NCBI GenBank assembly: GCA_000827495.1
Contig: KN817573.1
Coordinates: forward strand, 1 to 64,000
DNA from: Hypholoma sublateritium FD-334 SS-4
Lineage: Eukaryota; Basidiomycota; Agaricomycetes; Agaricales; Strophariaceae
Direction of reading: 5' to 3'
Length of the DNA: 64,000 bases
Below the pieces are notes generated by a model. The model was not told where the DNA came from and did no database searches. It saw only the letters and a list, made by a program, of their open reading frames with translations. Shown here in pieces: positions 53,669 through 64,000 of this stretch (position 1 is its first letter; each line of letters begins with the position of its first letter). The position numbers were made by a program, and so were the translations under genes.

Positions 53669-55300
53669 ATGGCGTTCAACCTACATACTAGTTATACTAC
53701 GCGGTATTCGATCCGCCGATCGTCCCCCGAGGTGAAGGCGCAACGAGAATCCCGCCTAAGTTGGGACCAAATCGTGTCTGCTTTGCAAAATCATGAGCAT
53801 CTACTCGGCCGCGCTATCTGCCAAGGGAAGGATATCCTGCGATGCCTCATTCGGAAACGCCCTTTCTGTCCAATTGACACTTCCAACGCCCTCGTTTGGC
53901 TCAACACGCCAGCAAATCTACTTCCCCCGTCACGGCCAGTTATTCATGGCCTCCCGCCCGAGATCCTCGGCAGGATATTTGCGTTCATCGTGCACAGCGA
54001 TTGCTTGGACAAACGGTACCAATACAGGGAGGAGGTGTGGGTCAATTTTGTGTCGTCCGGCACGTCACCTACGACACCTGTGGTTCTCGGGCACGTATGC
54101 CGCGCGTGGAGGACATTCGTCCACAACACCCCTTTCCTCTGGGCCACGATTTTCGTTCATTCGCCGCTTCCCAGGCACGTCGATATCGTGTCCTTCTGGC
54201 TAGCGCGGACGGCGGATTGCCCGCTGGACCTTAGGTTCGAGCAGTTCCTGTTCCCCGATCCAGCGTCGCTCGCGATCATAGAACTCTTCATCGTGCAGGC
54301 GCACCGCTGGAGGAAGATAGCGTTCATTATCAACCTTGAAGAGCCGTTTGACAAGCTTCGCCCGGGCAGCACACCGTTACTTGAGGAGTTTCGCATCCGG
54401 CTCCCGAAGTGGGACCGCGCAAGGGTCGCGCGCGTCATCGACACCCTGCACGCGTCGCCTGTGCTACACACGATAAACTGGGGCAAATCTATCGCGGGCC
54501 AGATACCCCCGTCCACACCGTGGCGGCAGCTACGCGAGCTTTCACTGCACAACCTCGAGCTGTCCGAAACGCTGCTTGCCGCGTTCCCCCAATGTTCCAA
54601 TCTGCTCACTCTGCGACTCTATGGCATGCGCAACGGATTGGCTGGCCAAAATACCTGCGTCGCGATTCCCTCCGTTGAGCGTCTGGTGTGCGACCAGCCG
54701 TATATGCATATATTCAACGCGTTTACACTGCCCTCCCTTGTCGACCTGAAACTAGGCGGGTTGCAACGACGTATTGGTGCCTTTGAGACGCCAGAAGCTC
54801 AGATCGCCCCCCTCATAAGCATGATCGAGCGATCTGCATGCACAGTGCAGGCCTTAGAAGTCGAGGCGTGGGCGCTCCCCATCCTGTACCACGACACCCT
54901 CTCCCACCTCACCATATTACACGCGGCGGATATTCTCAGCTCATACCCTAGCAACTTTCGCCTTGAGGATCTCATTTCCGAGACAGGCGGCCGACATAGC
55001 CTTCTTCCGGCGCTGCAGCACCTTTTCTTAGACCGGTATGAAGGGCGCGATGGCGTGCTTGCTACCGTCGCGTGGTCCCGCCGGCGTACGCTGCGTACGC
55101 TGCACGTCGGGGTCGACGCGGAGCAACACCCGCGCGACGTGATAACCCTGGGGTGGCTGCGGAAGGATGGGATGACGGTGGAGGTAGGGGAGCCGCTGAG
55201 TCGGTCGCGGATGATATCGTTTGCCCGCCCCCAGACGGACGCGGAGGACGTGTCCATGTCCACTCTGCGCTTTCCGGACTTCGACACCATATGGACCTGA
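53669..55300 (+). CDS. F-box protein, 543 aa, single coding exon
   Basis: Intronless coding frame. The F-box begins at residue 93 (HGLPPEILGRIFAFIV) and ends with LGHVCRAWRTFVHNTPFLW, the classic Agaricomycete F-box-like form in which the helix pair is split by an insertion. The preceding 90 residues include a helical stretch (WDQIVSALQNHEHLLGRAI). LRR-like segments follow (LRELSLHNLELSETLLAAF, CSNLLTLRLYGMRNGL). Predicted role: substrate receptor of an SCF ubiquitin ligase. It is not closely similar to the F-box gene at 44646, so they are not recent duplicates. Confidence 0.88.
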   Translation: MAFNLHTSYTTRYSIRRSSPEVKAQRESRLSWDQIVSALQNHEHLLGRAICQGKDILRCLIRKRPFCPIDTSNALVWLNTPANLLPPSRPVIHGLPPEILGRIFAFIVHSDCLDKRYQYREEVWVNFVSSGTSPTTPVVLGHVCRAWRTFVHNTPFLWATIFVHSPLPRHVDIVSFWLARTADCPLDLRFEQFLFPDPASLAIIELFIVQAHRWRKIAFIINLEEPFDKLRPGSTPLLEEFRIRLPKWDRARVARVIDTLHASPVLHTINWGKSIAGQIPPSTPWRQLRELSLHNLELSETLLAAFPQCSNLLTLRLYGMRNGLAGQNTCVAIPSVERLVCDQPYMHIFNAFTLPSLVDLKLGGLQRRIGAFETPEAQIAPLISMIERSACTVQALEVEAWALPILYHDTLSHLTILHAADILSSYPSNFRLEDLISETGGRHSLLPALQHLFLDRYEGRDGVLATVAWSRRRTLRTLHVGVDAEQHPRDVITLGWLRKDGMTVEVGEPLSRSRMISFARPQTDAEDVSMSTLRFPDFDTIWT

Positions 55301-55925
55301 TGATTCAGACGATGGTTCAGAACGTTCAGAGGCTATTGCGGGTCGCGGGCAGTGAAAGGCAGTTCGTGTTGATGGTGCTTGTCCAGTCCCTTGTATAATA
55401 TTGTAATGATGACCTATCTTAATAGGGGGCCTTGATGCCCGTCCTCGTTGTGGCCTGGTGATACCTCATCTCCAGACAAATTGTGGGTGCGGTTCCGTAG
55501 TAGGGGACATGATGAAAATCGTCGCTGTGAACCGGTGAGCGTTCGCGCTTTCCCTGACAAGCTGAGGTCGAGTTTGTGTACTGTTCATCCGCACCAACAT
55601 TGGGAGTTCCGATGGACCCTTGCTCAGAGCCTCTGAATAACTGTGCTGATGTCGGAAAGACATCTTGAGGAAGCAGATCACATAAACAGAGCTAGCCCAA
55701 CTTTGCTTCTAGGCTTTGATCATTATGGGAGCTATTACCTAGATGTCTCGCCTTTGGAGGTTCCCAAGGACGTTGATCCAATACTTACTGCACAACAATC
55801 ACTCAGTTGAGATCAAGGTCAGACCACCGCCACACTGGGCAGTATTAAAAACATGTTGCGGAAGATCAAATCCTCGATATTGTTCGATGACAGTATTATA
55901 GCGTCGATTTCCGCCGGTCATGAAT
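55301..55925. other. Intergenic, no gene supported
   Basis: No ORF with a domain, no RNA gene, no repeat of note. Confidence 0.5.
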
Positions 55926-57503
55926 ATGCCTTCGTTTACTACTCTTATTGAAGATACATCTCCGATTTTAATATATTCTCAGTCTGGCTGGAGGTCTGGT
56001 ACATCTGAGACTGATGGCCCGCTCGACCAGTGAGAATCATTTTTTTATTTGATACAGCCAATTTTGATCATCGCGAATGAGAACAGATACACAGAAAGTA
56101 GTTTTGCGCTCGCGCTCACGTTAGGCGCCACAATGAATTTCGCGTTCAACGGGAGTGGTATAGCGCTCGTCGGAGGCATGCGCCCAAATCATGGAACATA
56201 CTCTGTGACCGTCGACGGAACGCAATCTGCGCCAGCAAATGGACAATCAAATACCTCACTCTTCAACCAAACCATGTTTGAAGATCATTCCTTGCAGCAA
56301 GGATTTCATACTCTAATTTTAACAAATGAGCAAGGAGATGATATTGATATTGATTATGTGGGTCGCGGGGGACACGAGAAACAGCGAGCGGTGTGATTCA
56401 ACGATTACCTTCACAGGTCGCAATCACGACACAAATCGGGAACGACACTGAGAAGTTGATAGTCAATACTTTCCAAAATACGCATCCCTCCTTTCTTTAT
56501 ACACCAATTTCAGATTGGTATACGCCAAACTCTGTAAGCAGTTTCTCGGGGGCTTCGGGACAGTAGGTTTCATTGTCGCTTAGGTATTATGCCAGAAATT
56601 TCTAATCATCGTGCAGTGCGACTAAGAGTGCATCGGCTCTTATGACGATGTCCTTTCAAGTAAGTTCAGACTTGTATGAAGTTTTATCTCAAAGAATACA
56701 CATTGAATCATGTCACAGGGTAAAGCCCTCCAGTGGTGAACCTGGCGAAAGTCGATGTTAACATTGCCTAACCAATATAGGTGATGGAATTGCCGTATAC
56801 GGTCCAGTGGGCCCCAATCAAACTAGTTCATACGTCATTCAGATTGACGGTACCCAGTTATCTACCTTCGACGCCCAAAAACAATTTTATCGTTCACAAC
56901 AAGTTCTGTTCTTCGCCTCCAGTCTGGGAGGAGGTTCTCATACCCTCACTGTGCGACTTGGTGGTTCAGGACTCGGGGAGCTTGCCATCGATTATGTCAA
57001 CGTATACACAGCACCATCACTAGGTGGAAGGTTATATTCTTCCCTTCAAATTTGGAAATACCTCTGATTATCCCAATAAAAGCTTTCTTCGGGACTTATC
57101 ATCTCAAGGGACCCTTCCAGCTTCTTCGCCGCCGTCCGGTGAAAATTCACAGATAGTAAGCTTATGCGGGTCCTCGCATTCGTCAATAATTTCCCCTGGA
57201 ATATTGGGCGCTCTGGCGATTTTGGCGGTGGTCGCGGCCGCTGGGGTTCTTGCGTCAGCCTATTTATTCTGGCGCCTCAAAAGCGTCTCCAGTGCTCCAG
57301 AGTCAGACAAACGACCTCGCCCTGACATCCAGGAAGTGCAAGCATATCTTGCGGAGTCCACTTCAAGTGCCACAACCGCGACCCCCGGTAAAGCGAATCG
57401 TAGGTATTTCCCACATGCACGAACATGTGCATCTTCAACGTCGGCGTCTTCCCATAGTACTGCTCGGGCAAGCCCACCCGAGTACAGTAGCGTGTCTTTC
57501 TAG
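55926..57503 (+). CDS. Single-pass membrane protein with beta-sandwich-type ectodomain, paralogue 1, 411 aa
   Basis: Exons are 55926-56029, 56087-56357, 56417-56562, 56617-56659, 56719 (one nucleotide), 56781-57030 and 57083-57503; all phases close only if the one-nucleotide exon is used. The start MPSFTTLIEDTSPILIYSQS is typical of a large basidiomycete family. Two similar modules follow: FAFNGSGIALVGGMRPNHGT...LILTNEQGDDIDIDYV and FQGDGIAVYGPVGPNQTSSY...GELAIDYVNVYTAP. Each looks like a galactose-binding-like beta-sandwich with N-glycosylation sites. A linker rich in S and P leads to the helix ILGALAILAVVAAAGVLASA. The cytoplasmic tail ends PPEYSSVSF. No signal peptide is visible. Possible cell-wall or carbohydrate sensing (inference). 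Confidence 0.82.
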
Positions 57504-58219
57504 AACATATACTAGTTACGACGATATTCCTCATATTTGAACTTTAGGTACTTATCAGAATAAGCAGGTCGAATTCTGTCCATCATAAAAGAGCTCAAGA
57601 GTGTGAATTTTATTTATAGTCGCACTTGCTGATTGTCTTGATCTACCGTTCATGATCACATACTTTCAAGTATAGTGAATGGAAGATTCACATACTTTTT
57701 ACGTCTGTTTCAGATATCGGTTGTATAATTAAATGATTTCCGTCCGTGTCGATGCTTGAATATGAGCTCAAGAAACCTAAGTCGGCGATCAGTGTCGAGG
57801 GATGTATCAAAGCTGAGGATCATCACTACTGAGGCTGTACGGAAGGTCACTTTCGTGAATGCGTGCATAGGAAACACAGCACCGACTGACCTTGAACCTA
57901 CTAACTAGGGGCACTGGTGTCTTGACGGTAACTAAGTCGATGCTCATTGCTGAGCGCTGAGCGCTGAGATCTTACATATTTCTACTGAGCTACAATCATA
58001 CAATTTAGATCCGACGTAGACAACGCCGAGCCCATTGTGGAGGATCAATCAACTTGGTAGACAGGAGTACGAGTTAAGCTTCGATATCACTTGGGTATCG
58101 CTGCTTTTAATAGCCTTCTGCCCGCGGTAGCATGGGCGTCGTGGGCATTGGATACAGTCCTTGGAGCTACATATATACAGTAAGAAAATAAATCGCATGG
58201 TTCCCCTTCCCATTGAACC
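57504..58219. other. Intergenic between tandem paralogues
   Basis: No gene supported. A small GAGCGCT repeat is at about 57950-57967. The last 150 bp resemble the region upstream of paralogue 1 only weakly. Confidence 0.5.
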
Positions 58220-59869
58220 ATGCCTTCGTTTACCACGCTGTTCGAAGATACATCACCAATTCTAACATATTCTTCTAATTGGGGGGCTGGCACCTCTGAG
58301 ACAGACCCCTTGGCCGATCAGTGAGCACTGTATCCCACCTGGTGCTCGATGACTTCGATTCATTATCGTGTTCGGGAACAGATATTCAGCAAGCAGCTTT
58401 ACACTCACGCAGACGCAAGGCTCGACCATGAATCTCGCGTTCAATGGGACTGGCGTATCACTCATCGGCGCAATGCGGGGAAATCACGGTCTTTACGCTG
58501 TGAATATTGATGGGACGCAGTCTGCATCCATGAATGGGTCTTCCAGTAGCAATCTCTTCAACCAAACTTTATTCGAGAATAATTCACTGCAAATGGGAGC
58601 ACATACCCTGATTTTAAGCAACTTGCAGGGGACCTTTGTTGATATCGACTATGTGGGTCATAAAATAGTCCGAGTGGTCATGAGGAACACCACTTAATAA
58701 TCTCCACACAGGTCACAATCACCACACAAGTTGGGAACAACACCGAAGATTTAATAGTCAATACTTTCCAAAATACCCACCCGTCCTTTCTTTATTCACC
58801 AGAATCAGACTGGTACACCCCAAGCACTGTAAGCAGCTTCTCAGGGGCTTCCGGACAGTAGGTGTTTGATCACATTTTTGCTGCATTTCCGAGAATAACA
58901 ATGCATTTGAAGTGCGACTCAGAGTGCATCGGCTTTAGTTAGGATGTCCTTTCAAGTGAGTTGTAGACTGTTTATCGAAGGATATGTGTTAATCTATGTC
59001 ATAGGGTAAAAACTCTTCGACGAAGCAATAGTCGACGTTGTATAATGATTAATGTTATAGGGGACGGCATTGCCGTATACGGCCCAGTGGGCCACAATCA
59101 AACCAGTTCATACGTCGTTCAGATAGACGATGGTCAGTTGTCGACCTTCAACGCCCAACAGTCATTTTATCGCGCGCAACAAATCATGTTCTTCGCTTCG
59201 AATTTGGGCGGTGGCCCGCACACTCTAACTATGCGACTCGGAAGCGCGGGAGGAGAGCTCGCCATAGACTATGTCGACGTGTACACAGCGCCATCGCTTG
59301 GAGGAAGGTTCGCATGCTTCCCGTGAAATTTCGACAAGACGCTAAATGCCTGGATAAACAGCTTTCTTGGTTCCCCAATTGCAGGGTCTCCAATATCGTC
59401 CGGAAGTTCATGCGAGACCTCGCGACCGTCAACTGTCCCTCCCGGAATATTGGGCGCTCTTGCGGGCTTGGCTGTAGTCGCATTTGCTGGAGTTCTTGCT
59501 TCTGTCTATTTATATTGGCGGCTGAGGAGGGTTACCAGGATTGCGAAGCCGGATGAAGGTTCTCGTCCTTGGATGGAAGAACCTCGACCGTTCCGATTGC
59601 AGGGAGCCACTCCAGTTGCCGCTACCATCGCCACTGATAATGTTTATTATCTTCCCTCTGACATTTCGACCTCAGCAGTTTCTCCATCGGCATATGTCAG
59701 GAGCATGACAAGCCATACACGAGGAAATTTTAGCGTATCATCGACTTCGGTATCCAATAACACCGCGCAAGTTAATCCTCCAGAGTATGAGGAAGGTATA
59801 TTGCCGGTGCAGGGAGATGGGTATCTGAACCAGTCACGAAGAAGTAATGCCAAGTTGAGGAACATATAA
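58220..59869 (+). CDS. Single-pass membrane protein with beta-sandwich-type ectodomain, paralogue 2, 438 aa
   Basis: Exons are 58220-58320, 58382-58652, 58712-58857, 58913-58955, 59005 (one nucleotide), 59061-59307 and 59362-59869. Exon lengths 271, 146, 43 and 1 are the same as in paralogue 1. Start MPSFTTLFEDTSPILTYSSN. Modules: FNGTGVSLIGAMRGNHGLYA and GDGIAVYGPVGHNQTSSYVV...GELAIDYVDVYTAPS. Helix ILGALAGLAVVAFAGVLASV, then RRV and a longer cytoplasmic tail ending SRRSNAKLRNI that contains PPEYEEG. It is a tandem duplicate of the gene 0.7 kb upstream; the ectodomain is well conserved and the tail is not, so ligands may be shared while signalling differs (inference). Confidence 0.82.
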
Positions 59870-61498
59870 CTGTAGGCATTGAATGAATCCCTTTTTTGAC
59901 GCACAGGATATCAAATCTTAAGTCTACGGTTCGAAAATGGTGGTGCGTTCCACCTGAAAAATAGGCAAACTCGCGATAGTAAAGCAATACATTGCTCGCA
60001 TCTTACTTGACAATGATTTGCGAACCTGAATATCAAAATAGCTGCGTTGAAGTAGCGTAGCCCCTCAAGGCCTCACCGGTCACCACTTGGTTGCGATCTG
60101 TTAAATACCCGACAAGGATGAGATGTTCTTTCCTTCGAATCTAAAAATATCTCCTATGTAGTAGTTATTTATAGATTTGCCTCGGCGTTGTGAGATGACT
60201 TACTTCCAGACGCTCACTTCCGTGGCTTGGAAGTGGACCTTGTGAGCAATGACATCCGAAAATATTATTGAATGCCACCGATCATTGTACATCCGAGATT
60301 GGGAATTTTGGTTTTCACAAATAGCTCGCTAAATTCTCATGGATGGCTAGAAAAGGACGCTCCTTTATCTGCAATACGACGAAGCTAATAGTATGTAGAT
60401 TGCTTCGGCACTTATTTAGAAGTGCATTTCTCTCGTTTTTTGAAGCAACTCCGGCTCCACATAAACTACGAAACATTCGGAATGGAAGATAGATATCAAG
60501 CGCCTGGGTGCGCAGTGCGCAGTGTCGAACAAGGTTCATCATCAATCATCTAGGAAGCAATGACCGACTCGCAACGCAGCACAACTTTTGCTATGCATAG
60601 TCGTACGTGACACTTTTAGTAGCCCGGAATGGCTTCTGACCATCACCATCATCCCTTCGAAGTGCAAGTGCTATGTAAGTACACTCAGTCAGCCTGGGAG
60701 CGCTTCATGATCCAATAATACCATTCCCAGGAAGAAGATCGAATTGACTCATTATGTGTGGGATAGCTTCTGAAGGACAATGGGTGCGAGTTATTGACGT
60801 CGAGTCATAGTCATTCCGAGTCGAACACTGATGCTAGATCTAGTGTGGCGCAGACAATAATAGTAACAGACAATGTACATATTGCAAGGATGGGTGGGTA
60901 TGGATGCGAATGACGAACGAACAACGATGAATAATGATATAATGCACAGTGATTAATGGGGCGCTGGCGACGCCAAATACAGTAGTGGTGGCGGCGTAAT
61001 GGTGCACGGCAGAGCAAAATGCGAATACGAAGTCGTGAAGCAGCAAAGACGTGATGGAGAGCTGTGCGAAACAGATGCATAGCGTGGCGTCTGATCATCG
61101 CGACAGGTACGGCGAATATGGCGAAGGGACCGGGTGACCGGACGAAGAGGGAGCCTCGCAAGCCCAATGCGAAGGCGCGAGTATATGTCGGAGTGTTTAC
61201 AGCAGCATGGCGTGCCGCATGAGTATCTGAGTGCTGAAAAGGTGGATGCGATGATGATCTCGTGAGGTCGTGCGGAGATGATGGTGCAGGTGCAGCGGTC
61301 CACGCCACGGGTATGATATGCATGATATGGACGAGACGGATGCGGGTGGTGGTACAGTGCTTCGGCTCATGCAAGAGCCAAGGAAAATGATGAGATATGG
61401 CGGCGCATCACAATAAGGATGGATTTATCCATAGTAAACCCTATCATTAGTCAACTTAAGTTAGCTGTGTCGCGTGAAGTAGGAATAGGCATCAAAGC
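59870..61498. other. Intergenic, no gene supported
   Basis: An ATG at about 60630 (MASDHHHHPFEV) followed by GTAAGT could be a first exon, but the next exon does not stay open. The minus frames at 60811-61374 are low in complexity (S, H, R, T, P). Nothing else is seen. Confidence 0.4.
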
Positions 61499-62385
61499 TC
61501 ACCCTCTCGAAGTGGTAGAGATCGGTTTGAAGTCGGTTCGCCCACTCTCGACGAAATGAGAGAGGACCTGAGCCCAGTCGTCCCGGGAGTCCCAGCCGAT
61601 CTTGGAGGGTGGGTCGACCTCAACGGGCATCACCTGGGAGGTACCACCACATTGAATGATGACGATGAGCGTCCCAATACCTCCGTTCTGACGGCATCGT
61701 TCCTCGCGGCGTTGAATGTCAGCGAGAACAAGAGGATCCCGAATGTATGTTCTCGGAACTACGTGGGTCGCGGAAATGGAGAACCTGGAGCCATAGAATG
61801 ATGAATATCTGGAAATGCTGCGTGCTCCGGATCATGCTCACCTTCGGTGCGCGTCAGTGTGATTGTGGTAGCTTAGCTCGACGACGAGAGCGTTTTGGCG
61901 GACGTTGGCGGGAACGCGCTTGAGTTGGAGGGCTTGAAAGCCAGCCCAACCAAGAAGGGTGGAGTGTGCGGATGTAAATTTCCGAAGGGTCTTTGCAACG
62001 TTCTCGTCGGCATAGCCACTGGAAGCAGCCGAGGCCTGCTTCACCTGCGTTTGAGTGTGTTGGCAGATGATTCGGTGCGAGGGCCAATGGACCTTTTGGC
62101 AGTCTTGTGACTGAAAACATAGAGTCAGAAAGAGGAGTACGCAATCTAGAGGAAATAACGACATACGCAATACTGAGTGGTCATCTGAAGATCAACGAGC
62201 GGTAAGAACACTATTTGATAGAGATGTAAAAGCAGACGTACGCATCCACCACAGAGTCTGAACTTCACGGCCGGTGTCTCGACCGTTCCACATTGATCAC
62301 AGATACGGTAACCGCGTTGGCGTTGGGGGTGGAGAGGAGCCGTGTTGTAGTTGGCGGCGGCGGGCTGGGAGTAGTAGGTGGCCAT
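61499..62385 (-). CDS. MYND-type zinc-finger protein, 238 aa
   Basis: Exons in order are 62385-62242, 62184-62167 (18 nt), 62110-61842 and 61784-61499; introns of 56-57 nt; phases close. Residues 30-72 make the MYND finger: YRICDQCGTVE, LCGGC, YC-SQDCQKVHWPSHRIIC. The tiny second exon encodes MTTQYC in the middle of it. MYND fingers are protein-protein interaction modules. The rest has LRKFTSAHSTLLGWAGFQAL, a pattern seen in basidiomycete MYND proteins of unknown role, and ends with IGWDSRDDWAQVLSHFVESG. The stop lies right at a GGGTGAGC, which could also act as a donor, so a further 3' exon is possible. Confidence 0.85.
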
Positions 62386-64000
62386 TGTTGATCGGGATGG
62401 GATCGGCAGTAGAACAAATCCAGGCGAAGGAGTGCTCGAGTCAGACGAAGAATGGCATGGGATGAGATGTTATATAGGAGTCAGGTGTACGGGAGTGTGA
62501 ATTAAGGAAAAGCGGAATATTGGCTGGAACGGCTAACGGTGCATGGTCAGATCTGGGGGGAGATCTAGAAGGGGCGTTGATCGAATCTGGTGCATTGAAG
62601 GGATATGAGTCGAGAACAAAAAAGAAAGAACTTCTTGAGAGCCGTAGCGGGAAATCCCCACCGAATATGAATACAGTTTGGGACAGAATGTCATTTTGCG
62701 TTGAAGTTTCTTTTTGTTTCGTGACGGTGCACACGGGACAAAGGAAAACTGCAGCGCGGTCGGAAGTTGATTCGTTGTTGTTCTTGCCTGCACAGCTTTT
62801 TGTTGTTTTTTGTCATCGAAATCCTTTTTGTTGTTGCGGAATCCGAAAGGGTATTGATGGCGTTAGGCACCCACGCCCTGCCTGCAGGAATCGATCTTCT
62901 TACTCAATACGTGAATCCCAATTGTCCCGACAGTCCCACCTCCGTCATGTGGGTACCTGGAACAAAAAACTCAGGCCGTGCGACAACTAGGTCTACCTTC
63001 CTTTTTGGGACTGGAAGACAATTGAGCTCCCCTCACTTTCGCTAAAATGAATACAGTAGAGCTATATCGATTATATCGAAGCCATGATATAGACAAAAGA
63101 CTCAGACGAGCTCAGTCAATGAAGACAAATATCAAGGATGTGTAATTTCATTTCCAAAACCAGTACTCTCAAGGACGTCATTGGCTGAGTACTTGGTTCA
63201 GGCATTTCCCTTCAACATCGGGAAACAATTTCAACTTTCAAAAAGTGTCTTACTTTCAGGATGTCTGTAGAAGAGAATGCGCATAATCAGGACTACTACG
63301 ACTGCCTAGCAACATAAAAGCGAGCCCCAGTTTGGGAACTTGACAATGCCTATAGATGAACAAGGCTAAAAAAGGACGCTTGCCTCTTCGAGCGCTTAAC
63401 GCCGTTCAATAACCTGCTTTCGATTTGTCCGCTGCCTGCCTCGTGAAGCCCGAAGGGTGGCCACTGTAGGTTAATATCCAGACAACCTGATAGAGCATTA
63501 AAAGAGGTCCAGGATCCAGTACTTTCAATCTATCACCTCAGATGTGTCCATCACAAATTAAATTTATCGTTCTGGCCGCGGTGGGTGCATCGCGGATCAG
63601 AGCTCGATGATACAACTTAACATCTTACCGGTTCCAACAACAATTTAAGGTCAAAAATCTGTAAGAATAATGAAAGACATCTATATTTCTGAGATGGTTT
63701 ACACCTGGCCCAACACTTCTCTAAAGAAACCGGCTAACACGGAACGTGATCACCATAGTTCTGCACACCTCGAACCGGCGTTCATGTACCCAAGCGCTTC
63801 CCAGTGATTTTTCCTGAATCAATACTTCAATCTGTCAGGTTTTTTGAACAGATATGAGTCGAAACCTCCTATAAATATACATAAAGAGCTACACGGCTAC
63901 CAAAAAGACCCATCTCCCAAACGCCTATCACATTCCAATTGACGAAGGCCATTCTATCTACACTGCGGCCAGACTTGCGTGAGATCAAATACAAAGCCAT
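62386..64000. other. Upstream of the MYND gene to window end, no gene supported
   Basis: Plus frame 62520-62990 has no domain and overlaps antisense frames. Beyond 63050 stop codons are frequent in all frames. No RNA gene or repeat is seen; a gene may begin past the window. Confidence 0.4.

Noticed and set aside
60630..60775. Possible small gene starting MASDHHHHPFEV
   Set aside because: Joining the first exon at GTAAGT to the next open stretch creates an immediate stop; no other acceptor restores a frame.
60811..61374. 187-codon minus ORF
   Set aside because: Disordered composition, no motif, and two other overlapping frames are equally open.

Overview
The window reads as nuclear DNA of a filamentous basidiomycete, most likely a wood-decay Agaricomycete of polypore type (inference). 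The reasons are gene structure and gene content. Genes carry many short GT-AG introns of about 48-70 nt and some very small exons. F-box/LRR proteins and basidiomycete-style single-pass membrane proteins of beta-sandwich type are present. The retrotransposon is a tyrosine-recombinase element of the DIRS/Ngaro kind. Runs of N mark a draft assembly.

Layout. Positions 1-16 kb are mostly repeat-rich, with one small spliced gene (1124-1608). The rest is an AT-rich element with terminal inverted repeats (3390-3971), two arrays of about 40-bp dyad-symmetric units (5.3-6.6 kb and 12.1-14.1 kb), degenerate minisatellites, a Tc1/mariner-type MITE (15242-15632), and one copy of a 480-bp dispersed repeat whose partner is at 18.7 kb. 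Positions 16-26 kb hold a C2H2 zinc-finger gene, a ToxD-like medium-chain dehydrogenase, a small conserved-looking gene divergent from TFIIF-beta (TFG2), and hypothetical genes.

Positions 26.8-38.7 kb form a structured locus. The origin-recognition gene ORC1 (31441-34377, complete, 879 aa) lies between two inverted copies of one module. Each module is a divergent pair: a secreted or membrane protein gene and an unrecognised S/P/T-rich protein with a basic C-terminus. The left copy is intact in every splice phase. The right copy has frame breaks, and beyond it lies an internally deleted copy of ORC1.

Positions 38997-44196 are a complete Ngaro-like retrotransposon on the minus strand, with split direct repeats and gag, RT-RNase H and tyrosine recombinase ORFs. 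Its gag frame is overlapped along its whole length by the N-terminal half of the RT frame.

Positions 44.6-62.4 kb are gene-dense: an F-box protein, splicing factor CWC2, TMA46 (ZC3H15-like), ribosomal protein S10, an O-fucosyltransferase-like type II membrane protein, a second F-box protein, a tandem pair of membrane proteins that share a predicted one-nucleotide microexon, and a MYND-finger protein. Genes act in replication initiation, transcription initiation, splicing, translation and glycosylation. No shared pathway links them and there are no operons. Exon coordinates were derived by hand from splice sites and reading phase. Where all phases close the model is firm; where they do not, the entry says so.
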